64,000 nucleotides of DNA, from NCBI RefSeq assembly GCF_018728565.1, contig NZ_JACSOI010000001.1, positions 434,001 through 498,000 of the forward strand, read 5' to 3'. Positions 1 through 8,008 of this stretch are shown here, in pieces. Below the pieces are notes generated by a model, which made no database searches, was not told where the DNA came from, and saw nothing but the letters and a program-made list of their open reading frames with translations. This DNA comes from Zobellia russellii (GTDB lineage: Bacteria > Bacteroidota > Bacteroidia > Flavobacteriales > Flavobacteriaceae). The first letter of the stretch is position 1; each line of letters starts with the position of its first letter. A program made the translations under genes and the position numbers.

Positions 1-451
1 AGAACACTACAATACGGTTAGGGTCATTATCCAAACTAGGTCCTACCACAATGATAATACCCAACCAAAATACCAAAACCCCAATATTTATAAAATTCAG
101 CAGAAAACCTTTTACGAACAGACCTAGATAATCGCTTTTCTTAACTTTTATATTAGTTTCTACCTGTTTGGGAGGTTTTTTAAATATGGTAACAATACCA
201 TACACCAGAAGTATTGCACCTCCAAAAACATACAGACCCGGCTGGTTGCTTAAATTTTCAAGAAGTTGAAAACTACTAAAATAAGCAAGAACAAGAAAAA
301 CACCATCTGCAAGAATAACCCCAAAATCAAAAATAAGGGCGGCCCTAAATCCTTTAATGGCACTTGTTTCCAAAAGAACAAAGAAAACAGGCCCAATCAT
401 AAAGCTTAAAAAAAAGCCTAATGGAACTGCTGCCTGAATGTCTTCCCACAT
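1..451 (-). CDS. LysE family amino-acid exporter (partial, 3' end off the window)
   Basis: An open frame starts at the ATG at 451 on the minus strand and runs off the left edge, giving 150 visible residues. The N-terminus carries the LysE-type signature (residues ~16-27, IGPVFFVLLE) inside a hydrophobic helix, followed by two more hydrophobic helices and a basic loop (KKPPKQVETN) before the next helix. LysE/RhtB proteins are inner-membrane exporters of amino acids or related metabolites; the substrate here cannot be told. The gene is followed upstream by a 120-base gap to the GIN-domain gene, so it is probably its own transcription unit. Confidence 0.85.
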   Translation of the reverse strand, partial: MWEDIQAAVPLGFFLSFMIGPVFFVLLETSAIKGFRAALIFDFGVILADGVFLVLAYFSSFQLLENLSNQPGLYVFGGAILLVYGIVTIFKKPPKQVETNIKVKKSDYLGLFVKGFLLNFINIGVLVFWLGIIIVVGPSLDNDPNRIVVF

Positions 452-573
452 GCGTTATTCTTGGTATTCTTTACTATTAATTTTAAAGCAAAATGTAGTT
501 TTATCCCTTCCTGATAAGAAATTGGAAAGACTACACCACAAAGCTAAGGGATTAAAACTGGAATAAAAACCGA

Positions 574-1254
574 TTACATTCGTGTTACCGTACCACCAAA
601 CACAGTTTTTTCATCCATTTTTTTAGGATTGCCGTACACCAAAACCTCTCCGCCGGCCTTTACAGTGGCCTTTACATAATCCGATGCGTAAATCTCTGCA
701 CGAGATCCGGCATTCACATTTATAGTAGAAAACTTAGTTATGAATTCTTTACCCTCATAAACACCACCGGTATTTATGACAATATCCTGTAAATTAGAGG
801 AGCCACTGGTTGAAATCATTCCACCGGTAACTGTCTTTACCAACATCTGTTCAACTTCGGCATTAATTTCCAGTTCGCCACCTTCTTGGGCCTTAAGCTC
901 AATAACTTCTTGTTTTATAGATTCATCCGAAACTATTCTAGCATCTTCGTTAACGTCTATAACAATAAGTTTTTCGGTATAGTACAAATCAACAAAAGTT
1001 CTGTACCCACTAAAAATTTTACCTATTTGCATTCTTATTTTAAGAACACCATCATTATTAACAATAGCTACCTTATCTATATTCTCACCGGATATAACGG
1101 CCTTATTCTCATTTGCCTTGATAAGCTTAATGGAAAGACCATCAAAAGCCTTAACCTCTGAGAATTTAGTTAAGTCTTGAGTCATAGTAGCATCTTGGGC
1201 AAAAGTGACTTGAAGCCCAAGAATACAAATGACAAGCAAAACGAACTTTTTCAT
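574..1254 (-). CDS. Secreted GIN-domain (DUF2807) protein
   Basis: The product is 226 residues from the ATG at 1254. I prefer this start over an upstream in-frame one because it opens directly into a signal peptide (MKKFVLLVICILGLQVTFAQ, cleavage after Ala-Gln or nearby). The mature part is a run of short beta-strands rich in Gly, Val, Ile and Ser, ending in the repeated pattern (VNAGSRAEIYASDYVKATVKAGGEVLVYGNP) typical of the putative auto-transporter adhesin head GIN domain common in Bacteroidota. The function is not known in detail; it is probably exported to the periplasm or cell surface. It lies 63 bases downstream of rnr on the same strand and may be read from the rnr transcript. Confidence 0.85.
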   Translation of the reverse strand: MKKFVLLVICILGLQVTFAQDATMTQDLTKFSEVKAFDGLSIKLIKANENKAVISGENIDKVAIVNNDGVLKIRMQIGKIFSGYRTFVDLYYTEKLIVIDVNEDARIVSDESIKQEVIELKAQEGGELEINAEVEQMLVKTVTGGMISTSGSSNLQDIVINTGGVYEGKEFITKFSTINVNAGSRAEIYASDYVKATVKAGGEVLVYGNPKKMDEKTVFGGTVTRM

Positions 1255-1317
1255 AATGTACCTTTTTAGGTTATTTTGATAGTTCAAAGACAAAATCCGT
1301 TCCAAAAGAACCGATTA

Positions 1318-3507
1318 CTACTCATGCTTTCCCAAAAGAGAGAAATCTAAATGACGTTTTACCAAATCTGAGTTTTTTACCATGACTACTACTTCATCAC
1401 CCAATTGGTAAGTTTTCTTTGTCCTTTCTCCTACAATTGCGTACTCCTTTTCGTCAAAGGTATAATAATCATCCTTTATATCGCTGATTCTCACCATACC
1501 TTCGCACTTGTTCTCTATAATTTCAACATAAATACCCCATTCGGTAACTCCACTAATAACACCAACAAACTCTTGGTCTTGGTGGTCTTGCATAAACTTG
1601 ATCTGCATGTATTTAATGGAATCTCTTTCTGCACTGGAAGCTAAGTACTCCATATCTGAAGAATGTTTACATTTCTGTTCATAAACCTCTTCTTTTACAG
1701 ATGCACCACCATCTAAATAATGTTGCAATAAACGATGTACCATTACATCCGGGTATCTTCTAATTGGCGAGGTAAAATGCGTATAGTAATCGAACGCTAA
1801 ACCGTAATGCCCAATATTATCCGTTGTATAAATAGCCTTGCTCATACTACGTATAGCAAGTGTATCTACCAAATTTTGTTCTTTCTTGCCTTTAACATCG
1901 CTCAAAAGCTGATTTAGAGACGCGCTAATGGATTTTTTATCCTTAAAGTCTAACTTGTGCCCAAACCTGGAAACAATACCGTTAAGAGCTATTAATTTAT
2001 CTTCATTAGGATCATCGTGAATACGATATACAAACGTCTTTTTAGGTTTTTGTTTGCCTATGAACTCGGCCACTTTTCTATTGGCCAGCAGCATAAATTC
2101 CTCAACTAACTTATTGGCATCCTTAGATTCCTTAAAGAATACTCCAACGGGCTCACTTTCTTCGTTCAGGTTAAAACGTACTTCTACCTTATCAAAAGAA
2201 AGAGCACCTTCTTGCATACGTCTGCCCCTCATAATTTTGGCCATCCTATCCATTTCCAAGGTAGCGTTTACTACATCTTCAGGAACGGTATAGGCATCTT
2301 CACGAATAGAAATTTCTTTTGGAATACTTCCTTCCTTGGTTTCAATAATATGTTGGGCCTCTTCATAAGCAAAACGCTCATTGGAATTTATAGCCGTTCT
2401 ACCAAACCACTGGTTCTTGATATTGGCATCCTTATCCATTTCAAAAATTGCGGAGAAGGTATATTTTTCTTCATTGGGCCGTAACGAACAAGCGTTATTG
2501 GACAATACTTCTGGAAGCATGGGAACCACACGATCCACAAGATAAACGGAAGTAGCTCTTTCATAAGCCTCATCATCCAAAATGGTATCCGGTACCAAGT
2601 AATGAGAAACATCTGCAATGTGAATACCTATTTCATAATTACCATTTTCCAGTACTTCAAAAGAAAGTGCATCATCAAAATCCTTGGCATCCTTAGGATC
2701 TATGGTGAAGGTTAAAACCTCTCTCATATCCCTTCTTTTGGCTATTTCTTCTTCTTTTATAGAAGTATCAAGAGTATCTGCAAAACGTTCAACCTCAGTA
2801 GGAAATTCATACGGAAGTCCGTATTCTGCTAAAATAGCATGTATTTCTGTGTTATGCTCTCCTGGTTTTCCCAAGACCTCAATAATTGTCCCGGTGGGTG
2901 AATCGTCTTTGTCTTCCCAACCATCCAATCTAACAATAACCTTATCGCCATCATTAGCTCCTTTTATACTATCTTTTGGAACAAAGAAATCCGTGTACAT
3001 TCTAAAATCCGTGGGACGTACAAAAGCAAAGGTCTTTTGTAAATCTACAATACCCACAAACTCCGTTTTCTTACGTTCCAGGATATTGGTAATCTCACCT
3101 TCTAATTTCTTGCCCTTTCTCCTTGGAAAGATGTACACCTCTACAGTATCTCCATGAAAGGCCTTTTTAACTTTATTGGCAGGAATAAAAACATCATCCT
3201 CCATATCTTCTATGACAATATAAGCATTGCCCCGGCCAGTAAGATCAACGGTACCTGTGTGGTATTTTTTGGAAGAAGCCAAGGCCATATAATTACCTCT
3301 CCCTTCTTCTTGTATTCTTTTCTTTTCTCTAAGTTGGCCCAACCTTTTTATTAATTGGTTACGGTCCTGAGTATTGTTAAGGCCAAGTTTGGCCGCTATT
3401 TGTTTATAATTGAAACTCTTTTTAGGTTCTTTCTCCAATACGGTAAAGATTCCTTTTGTTATCTCGTTGTTTCTATGATTACGAGCTTTCTTTTTGTTCT
3501 TTGACAT
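1318..3507 (-). CDS. rnr: Ribonuclease R
   Basis: This 729-residue protein is a full-length RNase R, a processive 3'-5' exoribonuclease that degrades structured RNA. Domains in order are an N-terminal winged-helix RNase R domain (~10-75), cold-shock-like OB folds (~80-230), the RNB catalytic domain (~260-590) with the diagnostic acidic motif FTIDPKDAKDFDDALS that binds the catalytic metals, and a C-terminal S1 domain (~640-725). The late RNB signature HFTSPIRRYPD is present. The start gives a lysine-rich leader (MSKNKKKARNH), which is usual. It is transcribed away from rpiB, with a long AT-rich gap between the two genes. Confidence 0.97.
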   Translation of the reverse strand: MSKNKKKARNHRNNEITKGIFTVLEKEPKKSFNYKQIAAKLGLNNTQDRNQLIKRLGQLREKKRIQEEGRGNYMALASSKKYHTGTVDLTGRGNAYIVIEDMEDDVFIPANKVKKAFHGDTVEVYIFPRRKGKKLEGEITNILERKKTEFVGIVDLQKTFAFVRPTDFRMYTDFFVPKDSIKGANDGDKVIVRLDGWEDKDDSPTGTIIEVLGKPGEHNTEIHAILAEYGLPYEFPTEVERFADTLDTSIKEEEIAKRRDMREVLTFTIDPKDAKDFDDALSFEVLENGNYEIGIHIADVSHYLVPDTILDDEAYERATSVYLVDRVVPMLPEVLSNNACSLRPNEEKYTFSAIFEMDKDANIKNQWFGRTAINSNERFAYEEAQHIIETKEGSIPKEISIREDAYTVPEDVVNATLEMDRMAKIMRGRRMQEGALSFDKVEVRFNLNEESEPVGVFFKESKDANKLVEEFMLLANRKVAEFIGKQKPKKTFVYRIHDDPNEDKLIALNGIVSRFGHKLDFKDKKSISASLNQLLSDVKGKKEQNLVDTLAIRSMSKAIYTTDNIGHYGLAFDYYTHFTSPIRRYPDVMVHRLLQHYLDGGASVKEEVYEQKCKHSSDMEYLASSAERDSIKYMQIKFMQDHQDQEFVGVISGVTEWGIYVEIIENKCEGMVRISDIKDDYYTFDEKEYAIVGERTKKTYQLGDEVVVMVKNSDLVKRHLDFSLLGKHE

Positions 3508-4055
3508 TAACTATCTTTAATTTATACGGTAAATTACGAATTATAATCCATTACATCCGTTATTGAACATCCTTGATCTCAAAACAAGGTTATCAACAAC
3601 TATATTATAATCTGTTTTTCTTTTTTAAAATTTAAAATAAAATTGGTGGTTATTATAGAGTGTTAATAAGGCTTATAAAAATTTGAAGAAATAGTTGTTC
3701 CATGTTACTTAAAGAAGTTGTTGACAATTTGTACCGATCTAATATAACACAGAATCAGGATGATAACTACATTATCAATATTCGTTGATAAGCGATATCA
3801 ACATAAATTATTTAATAAGTAAACGTAAATTTAATGTTAATTACCTCCAATAACATTTTGATAGCGTATTACAAAATGGGTAAAAATAATTTTCTCAATT
3901 AGAGATTAGTTTTGTAGAGTACTATTCAGGTGAGAAATCAAAATTTAAGATCTACTTTCTTTTGCAAGGTTATTAACAATATAAACACCTTTTAACAATA
4001 ACAAATTAACAATGAACAAGTGTTTACAGAAAACTAATGTTGTGAACCCTATCCA
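3508..4055. other. AT-rich intergenic region with clustered DnaA-box-like motifs
   Basis: No coding frame is convincing here. The stretch is very AT-rich and contains repeated 9-mers close to the DnaA box TTATCCACA: TTATCAACA at 3590-3598 (+), TTATTAACA at 3661-3669 (-), TTGTCAACA at 3719-3727 (-), TTATCAATA at 3772-3780 (+), TTATCAACG at 3783-3791 (-), ATATCAACA at 3795-3803 (+) and TTATTAACA at 3970-3978 (+). It separates the divergent rnr and rpiB genes. It may be a replication-initiation or DnaA-titration site, or just AT-rich promoter DNA; no exact TTATCCACA was seen. Confidence 0.35.
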
Positions 4056-4057
4056 TG

Positions 4058-4088
4058 TTGTGGTAAAGCACTAGTATTTGTACCTTTG
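4058..4088 (+). promoter_or_regulatory. Probable promoter of rpiB
   Basis: TACCTTTG at 4081-4088 fits the Bacteroidota -7 consensus TAnnTTTG exactly, and TTG at 4058-4060 lies 20 bases upstream, the normal distance for the -33 element. Transcription would start near 4094, about 64 bases before the rpiB start codon. Confidence 0.55.
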
Positions 4089-4157
4089 AGAGCTATAAAA
4101 GGGTTTTATACACTTATAAAACTGTACAAATTTAAGCTTCTAACAAGATTACGCATA

Positions 4158-4589
4158 ATGAAAATAGCTATTGGAAACGATCACGCGGGTACAGATTATA
4201 AATTGGCCATCGTTGGTTTATTGAAATCTATGAATATAGAGGTTAGCAATTACGGAACTGACGGAGCTGATAGTGTTGATTATGCAGATTTTGTACATCC
4301 TGTTGCCTCAGATGTTGATAACGGTAATGTTGATTTTGGAATTATTATTTGTGGTAGCGGTAACGGTGCCTCAATGACTGCCAACAAACACCAAAAAGTA
4401 CGTTGTGCTTTGTGTTGGACAAAAGAAATTGTTCAATTAAGTAGAGAACATAATGACGCTAATATATTAAGTCTACCGGCTAGATTTATTTCATTACCAC
4501 AGGCATTGGAAATGGTAAAGACCTTTTTGAATACCAATTTTGAGGGAGGTAGACATGAAAGGAGAATAGAAAAAATTCCTTGTAAGTAA
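4158..4589 (+). CDS. rpiB: Ribose-5-phosphate isomerase B
   Basis: The protein has 143 residues from the ATG at 4158, the normal length for RpiB. Upstream in-frame sequence from a TTG at 4086 would overlap the promoter and has no family similarity, so I reject it. The N-terminus MKIAIGNDHAG is the RpiB/LacAB signature, with the active-site Asp-His pair. The loop IICGSGNGASMTANK holds the catalytic region; in this copy the usual catalytic Cys-Gly-Ser-Gly is conserved (C-G-S-G). The enzyme interconverts ribose 5-phosphate and ribulose 5-phosphate in the pentose phosphate pathway. Related LacA/LacB galactose-6-phosphate isomerases are less likely because no lac genes are near. Confidence 0.93.
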   Translation: MKIAIGNDHAGTDYKLAIVGLLKSMNIEVSNYGTDGADSVDYADFVHPVASDVDNGNVDFGIIICGSGNGASMTANKHQKVRCALCWTKEIVQLSREHNDANILSLPARFISLPQALEMVKTFLNTNFEGGRHERRIEKIPCK

Positions 4590-4972
4590 GCTTCCAAAGT
4601 TTTACTTTTAAAAAGGAAAGTTTCGTTATAGTCACTTTCTTATCCAACCATCTTGCTAAATTACCAGATGTTTATAACTGGAGCAATCTTGTTATGAAGG
4701 TTATGAGGTATCCAAATATGTTCAATACAATGTGAATCCATTTTAATATGGGTAGTGTATTATTGATGTAATCAAGTTCCCAAACTATTGTTTTTGCTTA
4801 AAAGATGGTTTTAGAACAGTTGCCGCAATAAAAACATCAAGGTTAAGGAGTTTTACAACATTCTTAAGACATAAAAGACATCGTGTATCACAAATTAGGT
4901 TTTCAGAACGTTACTATTCAACTTAAATACCAAAATGTAAAAACACGTAAATAATTGTACAAGATTGATAGT
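4590..4972. other. Intergenic gap with no recognised feature
   Basis: This AT-rich stretch of about 380 bases lies between rpiB and the acetyltransferase gene. All frames are broken by stops and I recognise no RNA gene or degraded protein in it. A weak inverted repeat (GAAAGT ... ACTTTC, near 4617-4640) lies just after rpiB and could help termination, but it lacks a clear T-run. Confidence 0.4.
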
Positions 4973-5416
4973 ATGATGGAAATAAATGTAAAATCATTTG
5001 AAGCGCTTACCAAATTGGAACTTTACCATATTCTTAGGTTACGAAGTGAAGTTTTTGTTGTTGAACAGGATTGTGTTTACCAAGATATAGATGATAAAGA
5101 TCAAAAAGCGTTACATGTTATAGCCACTAAAAACAATGAAATAGTTGCTTATACCCGAATATTTAAACCGGGAGATTATTTTGATGAAGCAAGTATTGGT
5201 AGGGTAGTGGTTAAATATTCCGAAAGAAAATACGGTTATGGAAAGGATATTATGAAAGCATCTATTGCGGCGGTAGAGGAACACTTTAATACGCCGGTCA
5301 TGAAAGTATCCGCTCAATTATATCTAGAACGTTTTTATCATACTTTAGGTTTTGACCAAGTAGGAGATGGCTATCTTGAAGATGGCATACCGCATATAGG
5401 TATGGTTAGAAAATAA
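4973..5416 (+). CDS. ElaA-like GNAT family N-acetyltransferase
   Basis: The product has about 147 residues, starting at one of two adjacent ATGs (4973 or 4976); an upstream TTG at 4955 is less likely. The opening LELYHILRLRSEVFVVEQDCVYQDIDD-type region and the later A-x-I-G-R-V-V-V segment with the acetyl-CoA loop (YGYGKDIMKA) mark it as an ElaA-type member of the GNAT superfamily. These enzymes transfer acetyl groups from acetyl-CoA to an unknown amine substrate. The gene stands alone, ends at a strong terminator and faces the next gene. Confidence 0.85.
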   Translation: MMEINVKSFEALTKLELYHILRLRSEVFVVEQDCVYQDIDDKDQKALHVIATKNNEIVAYTRIFKPGDYFDEASIGRVVVKYSERKYGYGKDIMKASIAAVEEHFNTPVMKVSAQLYLERFYHTLGFDQVGDGYLEDGIPHIGMVRK

Positions 5417-5447
5417 AAAAGGTCCGTTACATACGGACCTTTTTGTT
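5416..5447. terminator. Bidirectional rho-independent terminator
   Basis: A perfect stem AAAAAGGTCCGT / ACGGACCTTTTT with a 5-base loop (TACAT) sits immediately after the acetyltransferase stop. It has a T-run on the plus side and, read on the other strand, an A-rich/T-rich flank that would also serve the convergent gene ending at 5464. Confidence 0.9.
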
Positions 5448-5463
5448 TCTTATGATTGTAATG

Positions 5464-5838
5464 TTATATACGAATAGGTTCTTTATTGGATAGGTTAATA
5501 TCTTCCAACATATTGTCAGTAAACTTGTAATGCCCCTTGGTGGTTATAATTCTGAATCTATTGGAATTCATTCTGCTTAAGGTATCCAAGAAAAGCCACT
5601 TGGTTTTTAGCAGTCTGGGTTTAGATGATTTCAGGCTTATTTCAAAGTAATATTTTCTACCGTTTTTAAGCGCTACTATGTCTGGGGTAATTTTGGAATC
5701 CGTACCTTTTCTAACATAGGATTTGGGAGTATCGTACCCCTCAATATCCGCTTTAATATCTTCGAAACCTGTGGCTTCAAGATGATTGATCGACTTCTCT
5801 AAAAACTCCTGATTTTCTGACTTTTCTGTTCTTACCAT
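5464..5838 (-). CDS. Small protein with a PD-(D/E)XK nuclease-like core, function unknown
   Basis: I do not recognise a named family for this 124-residue protein. It has no signal peptide. Its centre reads I-T-P-D (Pro52-Asp53), then a hairpin-like basic turn (KNGRKYYFEIS) with Glu66, followed by Lys70. This has the layout of a PD-(D/E)XK restriction-endonuclease fold, although the usual ExK reads E-I-S, with a lysine two positions later. It ends next to the bidirectional terminator and is preceded by a 259-base gap with two palindromic elements. Whether it works with the methyltransferase/nuclease pair upstream is unknown. Confidence 0.7.
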   Translation of the reverse strand: MVRTEKSENQEFLEKSINHLEATGFEDIKADIEGYDTPKSYVRKGTDSKITPDIVALKNGRKYYFEISLKSSKPRLLKTKWLFLDTLSRMNSNRFRIITTKGHYKFTDNMLEDINLSNKEPIRI

Positions 5839-5927
5839 AAAGGATAAGATATAAAAAATAACCGCAATTGCAAATTTTTAGTGTTGATTAACAGCATTTT
5901 AAGAGCGCGGAGTCTTTCAATTTGTAC

Positions 5928-5976
5928 ATTGTATTCAATTTTACAGAACCGACTGACCGGTCTAATTGGATACAAT
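5928..5976. repeat. Nested inverted repeat, operator-like
   Basis: The outer arms ATTGTATTCAATT (5928-5940) and AATTGGATACAAT (5964-5976) are complementary at 12 of 13 positions. Between them lies a second dyad, AGAACCG-ACTGAC-CGGTCT (5945-5963), containing GACCGGTC. The element is about 50 bases long and lies some 90 bases upstream of the 5838 gene start. It resembles a compound operator of the TetR class or a hairpin-forming element. No TetR gene is in view. Confidence 0.55.
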
Positions 5977-6073
5977 ACGGAAATAAAAATCAACTATTTT
6001 CATCGTTTAAAAACATGTTGATAACGCTGTAAGTAAATCAAAACCAAAGCTTAAAGCTATAATATAACTTTAC

Positions 6074-6087
6074 AGACTGATCAGTCT
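6074..6087. promoter_or_regulatory. Perfect 14-bp palindrome AGACTGATCAGTCT
   Basis: This exact dyad is preceded by TTTAC, as is the inner dyad of the element at 5928-5976 (TTTACAGA...GACTGA...GTCTAA in both). The two are therefore probably two copies of one operator about 130 bases apart. The form is typical of TetR-family binding sites, which is inference only. Confidence 0.45.
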
Positions 6088-6097
6088 AAAAAATCTG

Positions 6098-6712
6098 TTA
6101 AGCCAATCTTTTGGCAACACCGGTTTCTTCTAGAAAATCGAGCTTTAAAATAAGGTTTAATGGTTTTTCGGCCTTGTTTTTTGTGGATGCGTACAGGTAT
6201 CCTTCGTTCCTATGGTTCAACTCACTAATCTTAATTTTACCATGAAGCTCTTTATCAGGCACAATGTATTTTTTTAAGTTTGATGAGGTAATAGATCGGG
6301 CCGTTAAAAGGTCTATTAGTTTTTGTCTATTTACCAAGGTAATTTTACACGAAGTAAACTCATCGGGCGCATCCGCATAAATTGAAGTTATCAATGCGTA
6401 GAAATCCGTTTTTTTTGAAGTGTCAAACAACCAACCTTCTTTTAATATACCGTTCTTCTGGTAACTTAGTTCAAAGGCAAAAGTGGGTAAATTTTCATTT
6501 AGGTAATCTAGTTGGGCCTTTTCGTCAATAGAATAACTTTTACCACTGGCTTTACGGGTGAAAATTAAATCTATACCCGCCATTTGCTGTTTCATATGGG
6601 ACACTCGCTCAAAAGAGTATTGCTTTAGATATTGACGGTAATAGCTATCTAATAAAATGTACAGCTTCTGCTCCCTTTCCAAATCTGACTTGAAATTACT
6701 TTGAAGCGGCAT
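6098..6712 (-). CDS. Candidate restriction endonuclease partner of the adjacent C5 methyltransferase
   Basis: This 204-residue cytoplasmic protein starts 29 bases after the methyltransferase stop on the same strand, so the two are very likely cotranscribed. A PD-(D/E)XK-like active site can be read: Asp48 in AGIDLIF and Asp63-Glu64-Lys65 in YSIDEKAQ, with Glu81 further on. An N-terminal helix-rich segment (LEREQKLYILLDSYYRQYL) precedes it. By position and motif it is probably the nuclease of a type II restriction-modification system, but I cannot assign a recognition site. The alternative is a conserved methyltransferase-associated protein without cleavage activity. Confidence 0.65.
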   Translation of the reverse strand: MPLQSNFKSDLEREQKLYILLDSYYRQYLKQYSFERVSHMKQQMAGIDLIFTRKASGKSYSIDEKAQLDYLNENLPTFAFELSYQKNGILKEGWLFDTSKKTDFYALITSIYADAPDEFTSCKITLVNRQKLIDLLTARSITSSNLKKYIVPDKELHGKIKISELNHRNEGYLYASTKNKAEKPLNLILKLDFLEETGVAKRLA

Positions 6713-6741
6713 AGTACGGTTTTTAGGATTACGCAGAAGAA

Positions 6742-7968
6742 CTAAACCTGAATTTTAGTAGCCAAGGCTTCTGCAATCTTTTCTACTACGCCTACCACAA
6801 GGGCATTTCCCATAAAAAAGGCGCGTTTGGTATCACTTATACCTTCTAATAACGTATGATTATCCGGAAACATATTTAAACGTTCCAATTCTACAGGTGT
6901 CAATCGTCGCAATCCTTTTGATGTCTGCACTACATGTTTAAAACGTGAAGGCGATTTTCCACCTTCACCGGTAATAATGGTCCTTGACGCGTTGTCCAGA
7001 GCATCGGGAAAAATCATCCCGCCTTCACTATAATTATAGGTAAAACCGGTTTTGGCCGTTCGTACTTCTTTTTTAGCTCCTTTTAAATATTCCCATTTAG
7101 GAAAATCCTCTTCGGGAATAAAAAATTCAGGCGTTACTTCACCATTTTGGAGCACATCCCCTAAAACAGTACGTTTACCATCATAACTGGCTTGCGTTTT
7201 TACCGTAAATACTTTTCCGTTTATGAACACTCCCGTATTTTGAAAGGGAGAAAGTTTTTCACCCAAATTAAAATTGTTCGAAATATGGACCAAATCACCC
7301 TCAATTTCAAAGGAAATCGGTTTTTGAGTGGTTTGTTGCACAGGAAAAGCAGAAGCTATAGTACCTTCTGAAAGTACCCAATCCGCTGAAACGGACTTTT
7401 TAAGTTTTTTGTAAAGCGAAGTTGATTTGTGATACCCTAAGAAAAATATGCGTCTGCGCCGTTGTGGCATTCCATAGTCCGCGGCATTAATAACCCGCCA
7501 TTCTACGGCATAACCCAGATCATCCAAACTTTTCAACATAATGGCAAAATCACGCCCACGTTGGGCAGAAGGTGATTTTAATAAACGGTCTACATTTTCA
7601 AGAAATAAGTATTTAGGCGGATTCTTTTTTTCCGAAAGTATTTTATGAATACTCCACCACAGCACGCCTTTTTTACCAATAAGTCCTTTGGAGTTCTGTA
7701 ATGTAGTAGCTACGGAGTAATCTTGACAGGGAAATCCGCCTACCAGAAGGTCTGCATCGGGTATGGTTTGCGTTTCAACTTCCGCAATATCTTGGTTACT
7801 GTGGTTTTCTTTGCCAAAATTGGCCTCATACACCAAAGAAGCATGTTGCGCTTTGGTTGAAGGTTCCCATTGGTTGCTCCAGACTACCTCATATTGTCCG
7901 GTTTTTTCCAGGCCTAGGCGAAATCCGCCTACTCCTGCAAAAAGTTCTATTGCCTTGAGTTTGCTCAT
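6742..7968 (-). CDS. DNA (cytosine-5-)-methyltransferase
   Basis: The 408-residue protein carries the ordered C5-methyltransferase motifs: I (LFAGVGGFRLGLE) for S-adenosylmethionine, IV (GGFPCQDYSVA) with the catalytic Cys, VI (FLENVDRLL) with the ENV glutamate, VIII (MPQRRRRIFFLGY), and IX/X near the end (RRLTPVELERLNMFP; GNALVVGVVEKIAEAL). About 190 residues between VIII and IX form the target-recognition region. It methylates cytosine at an unknown site. It starts 40 bases from the divergent NlpC/P60 gene and is followed by the candidate nuclease, which supports a restriction-modification pair. Confidence 0.92.
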   Translation of the reverse strand: MSKLKAIELFAGVGGFRLGLEKTGQYEVVWSNQWEPSTKAQHASLVYEANFGKENHSNQDIAEVETQTIPDADLLVGGFPCQDYSVATTLQNSKGLIGKKGVLWWSIHKILSEKKNPPKYLFLENVDRLLKSPSAQRGRDFAIMLKSLDDLGYAVEWRVINAADYGMPQRRRRIFFLGYHKSTSLYKKLKKSVSADWVLSEGTIASAFPVQQTTQKPISFEIEGDLVHISNNFNLGEKLSPFQNTGVFINGKVFTVKTQASYDGKRTVLGDVLQNGEVTPEFFIPEEDFPKWEYLKGAKKEVRTAKTGFTYNYSEGGMIFPDALDNASRTIITGEGGKSPSRFKHVVQTSKGLRRLTPVELERLNMFPDNHTLLEGISDTKRAFFMGNALVVGVVEKIAEALATKIQV

Positions 7969-8008
7969 TTGCGATAAAATTACATAATTTCACTAAGGCA
8001 AAGTAAAC

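Noticed and set aside
4086-4157. In-frame extension of rpiB to a TTG at 4086
   Set aside because: It overlaps the proposed -7 element at 4081-4088 and adds residues with no similarity to RpiB, whose normal start is MKIAIGNDHAG.
4590-4972. Possible degraded gene after rpiB
   Set aside because: Short open stretches exist in one frame (near 4673-4735), but stops are frequent and I could not match any protein family.
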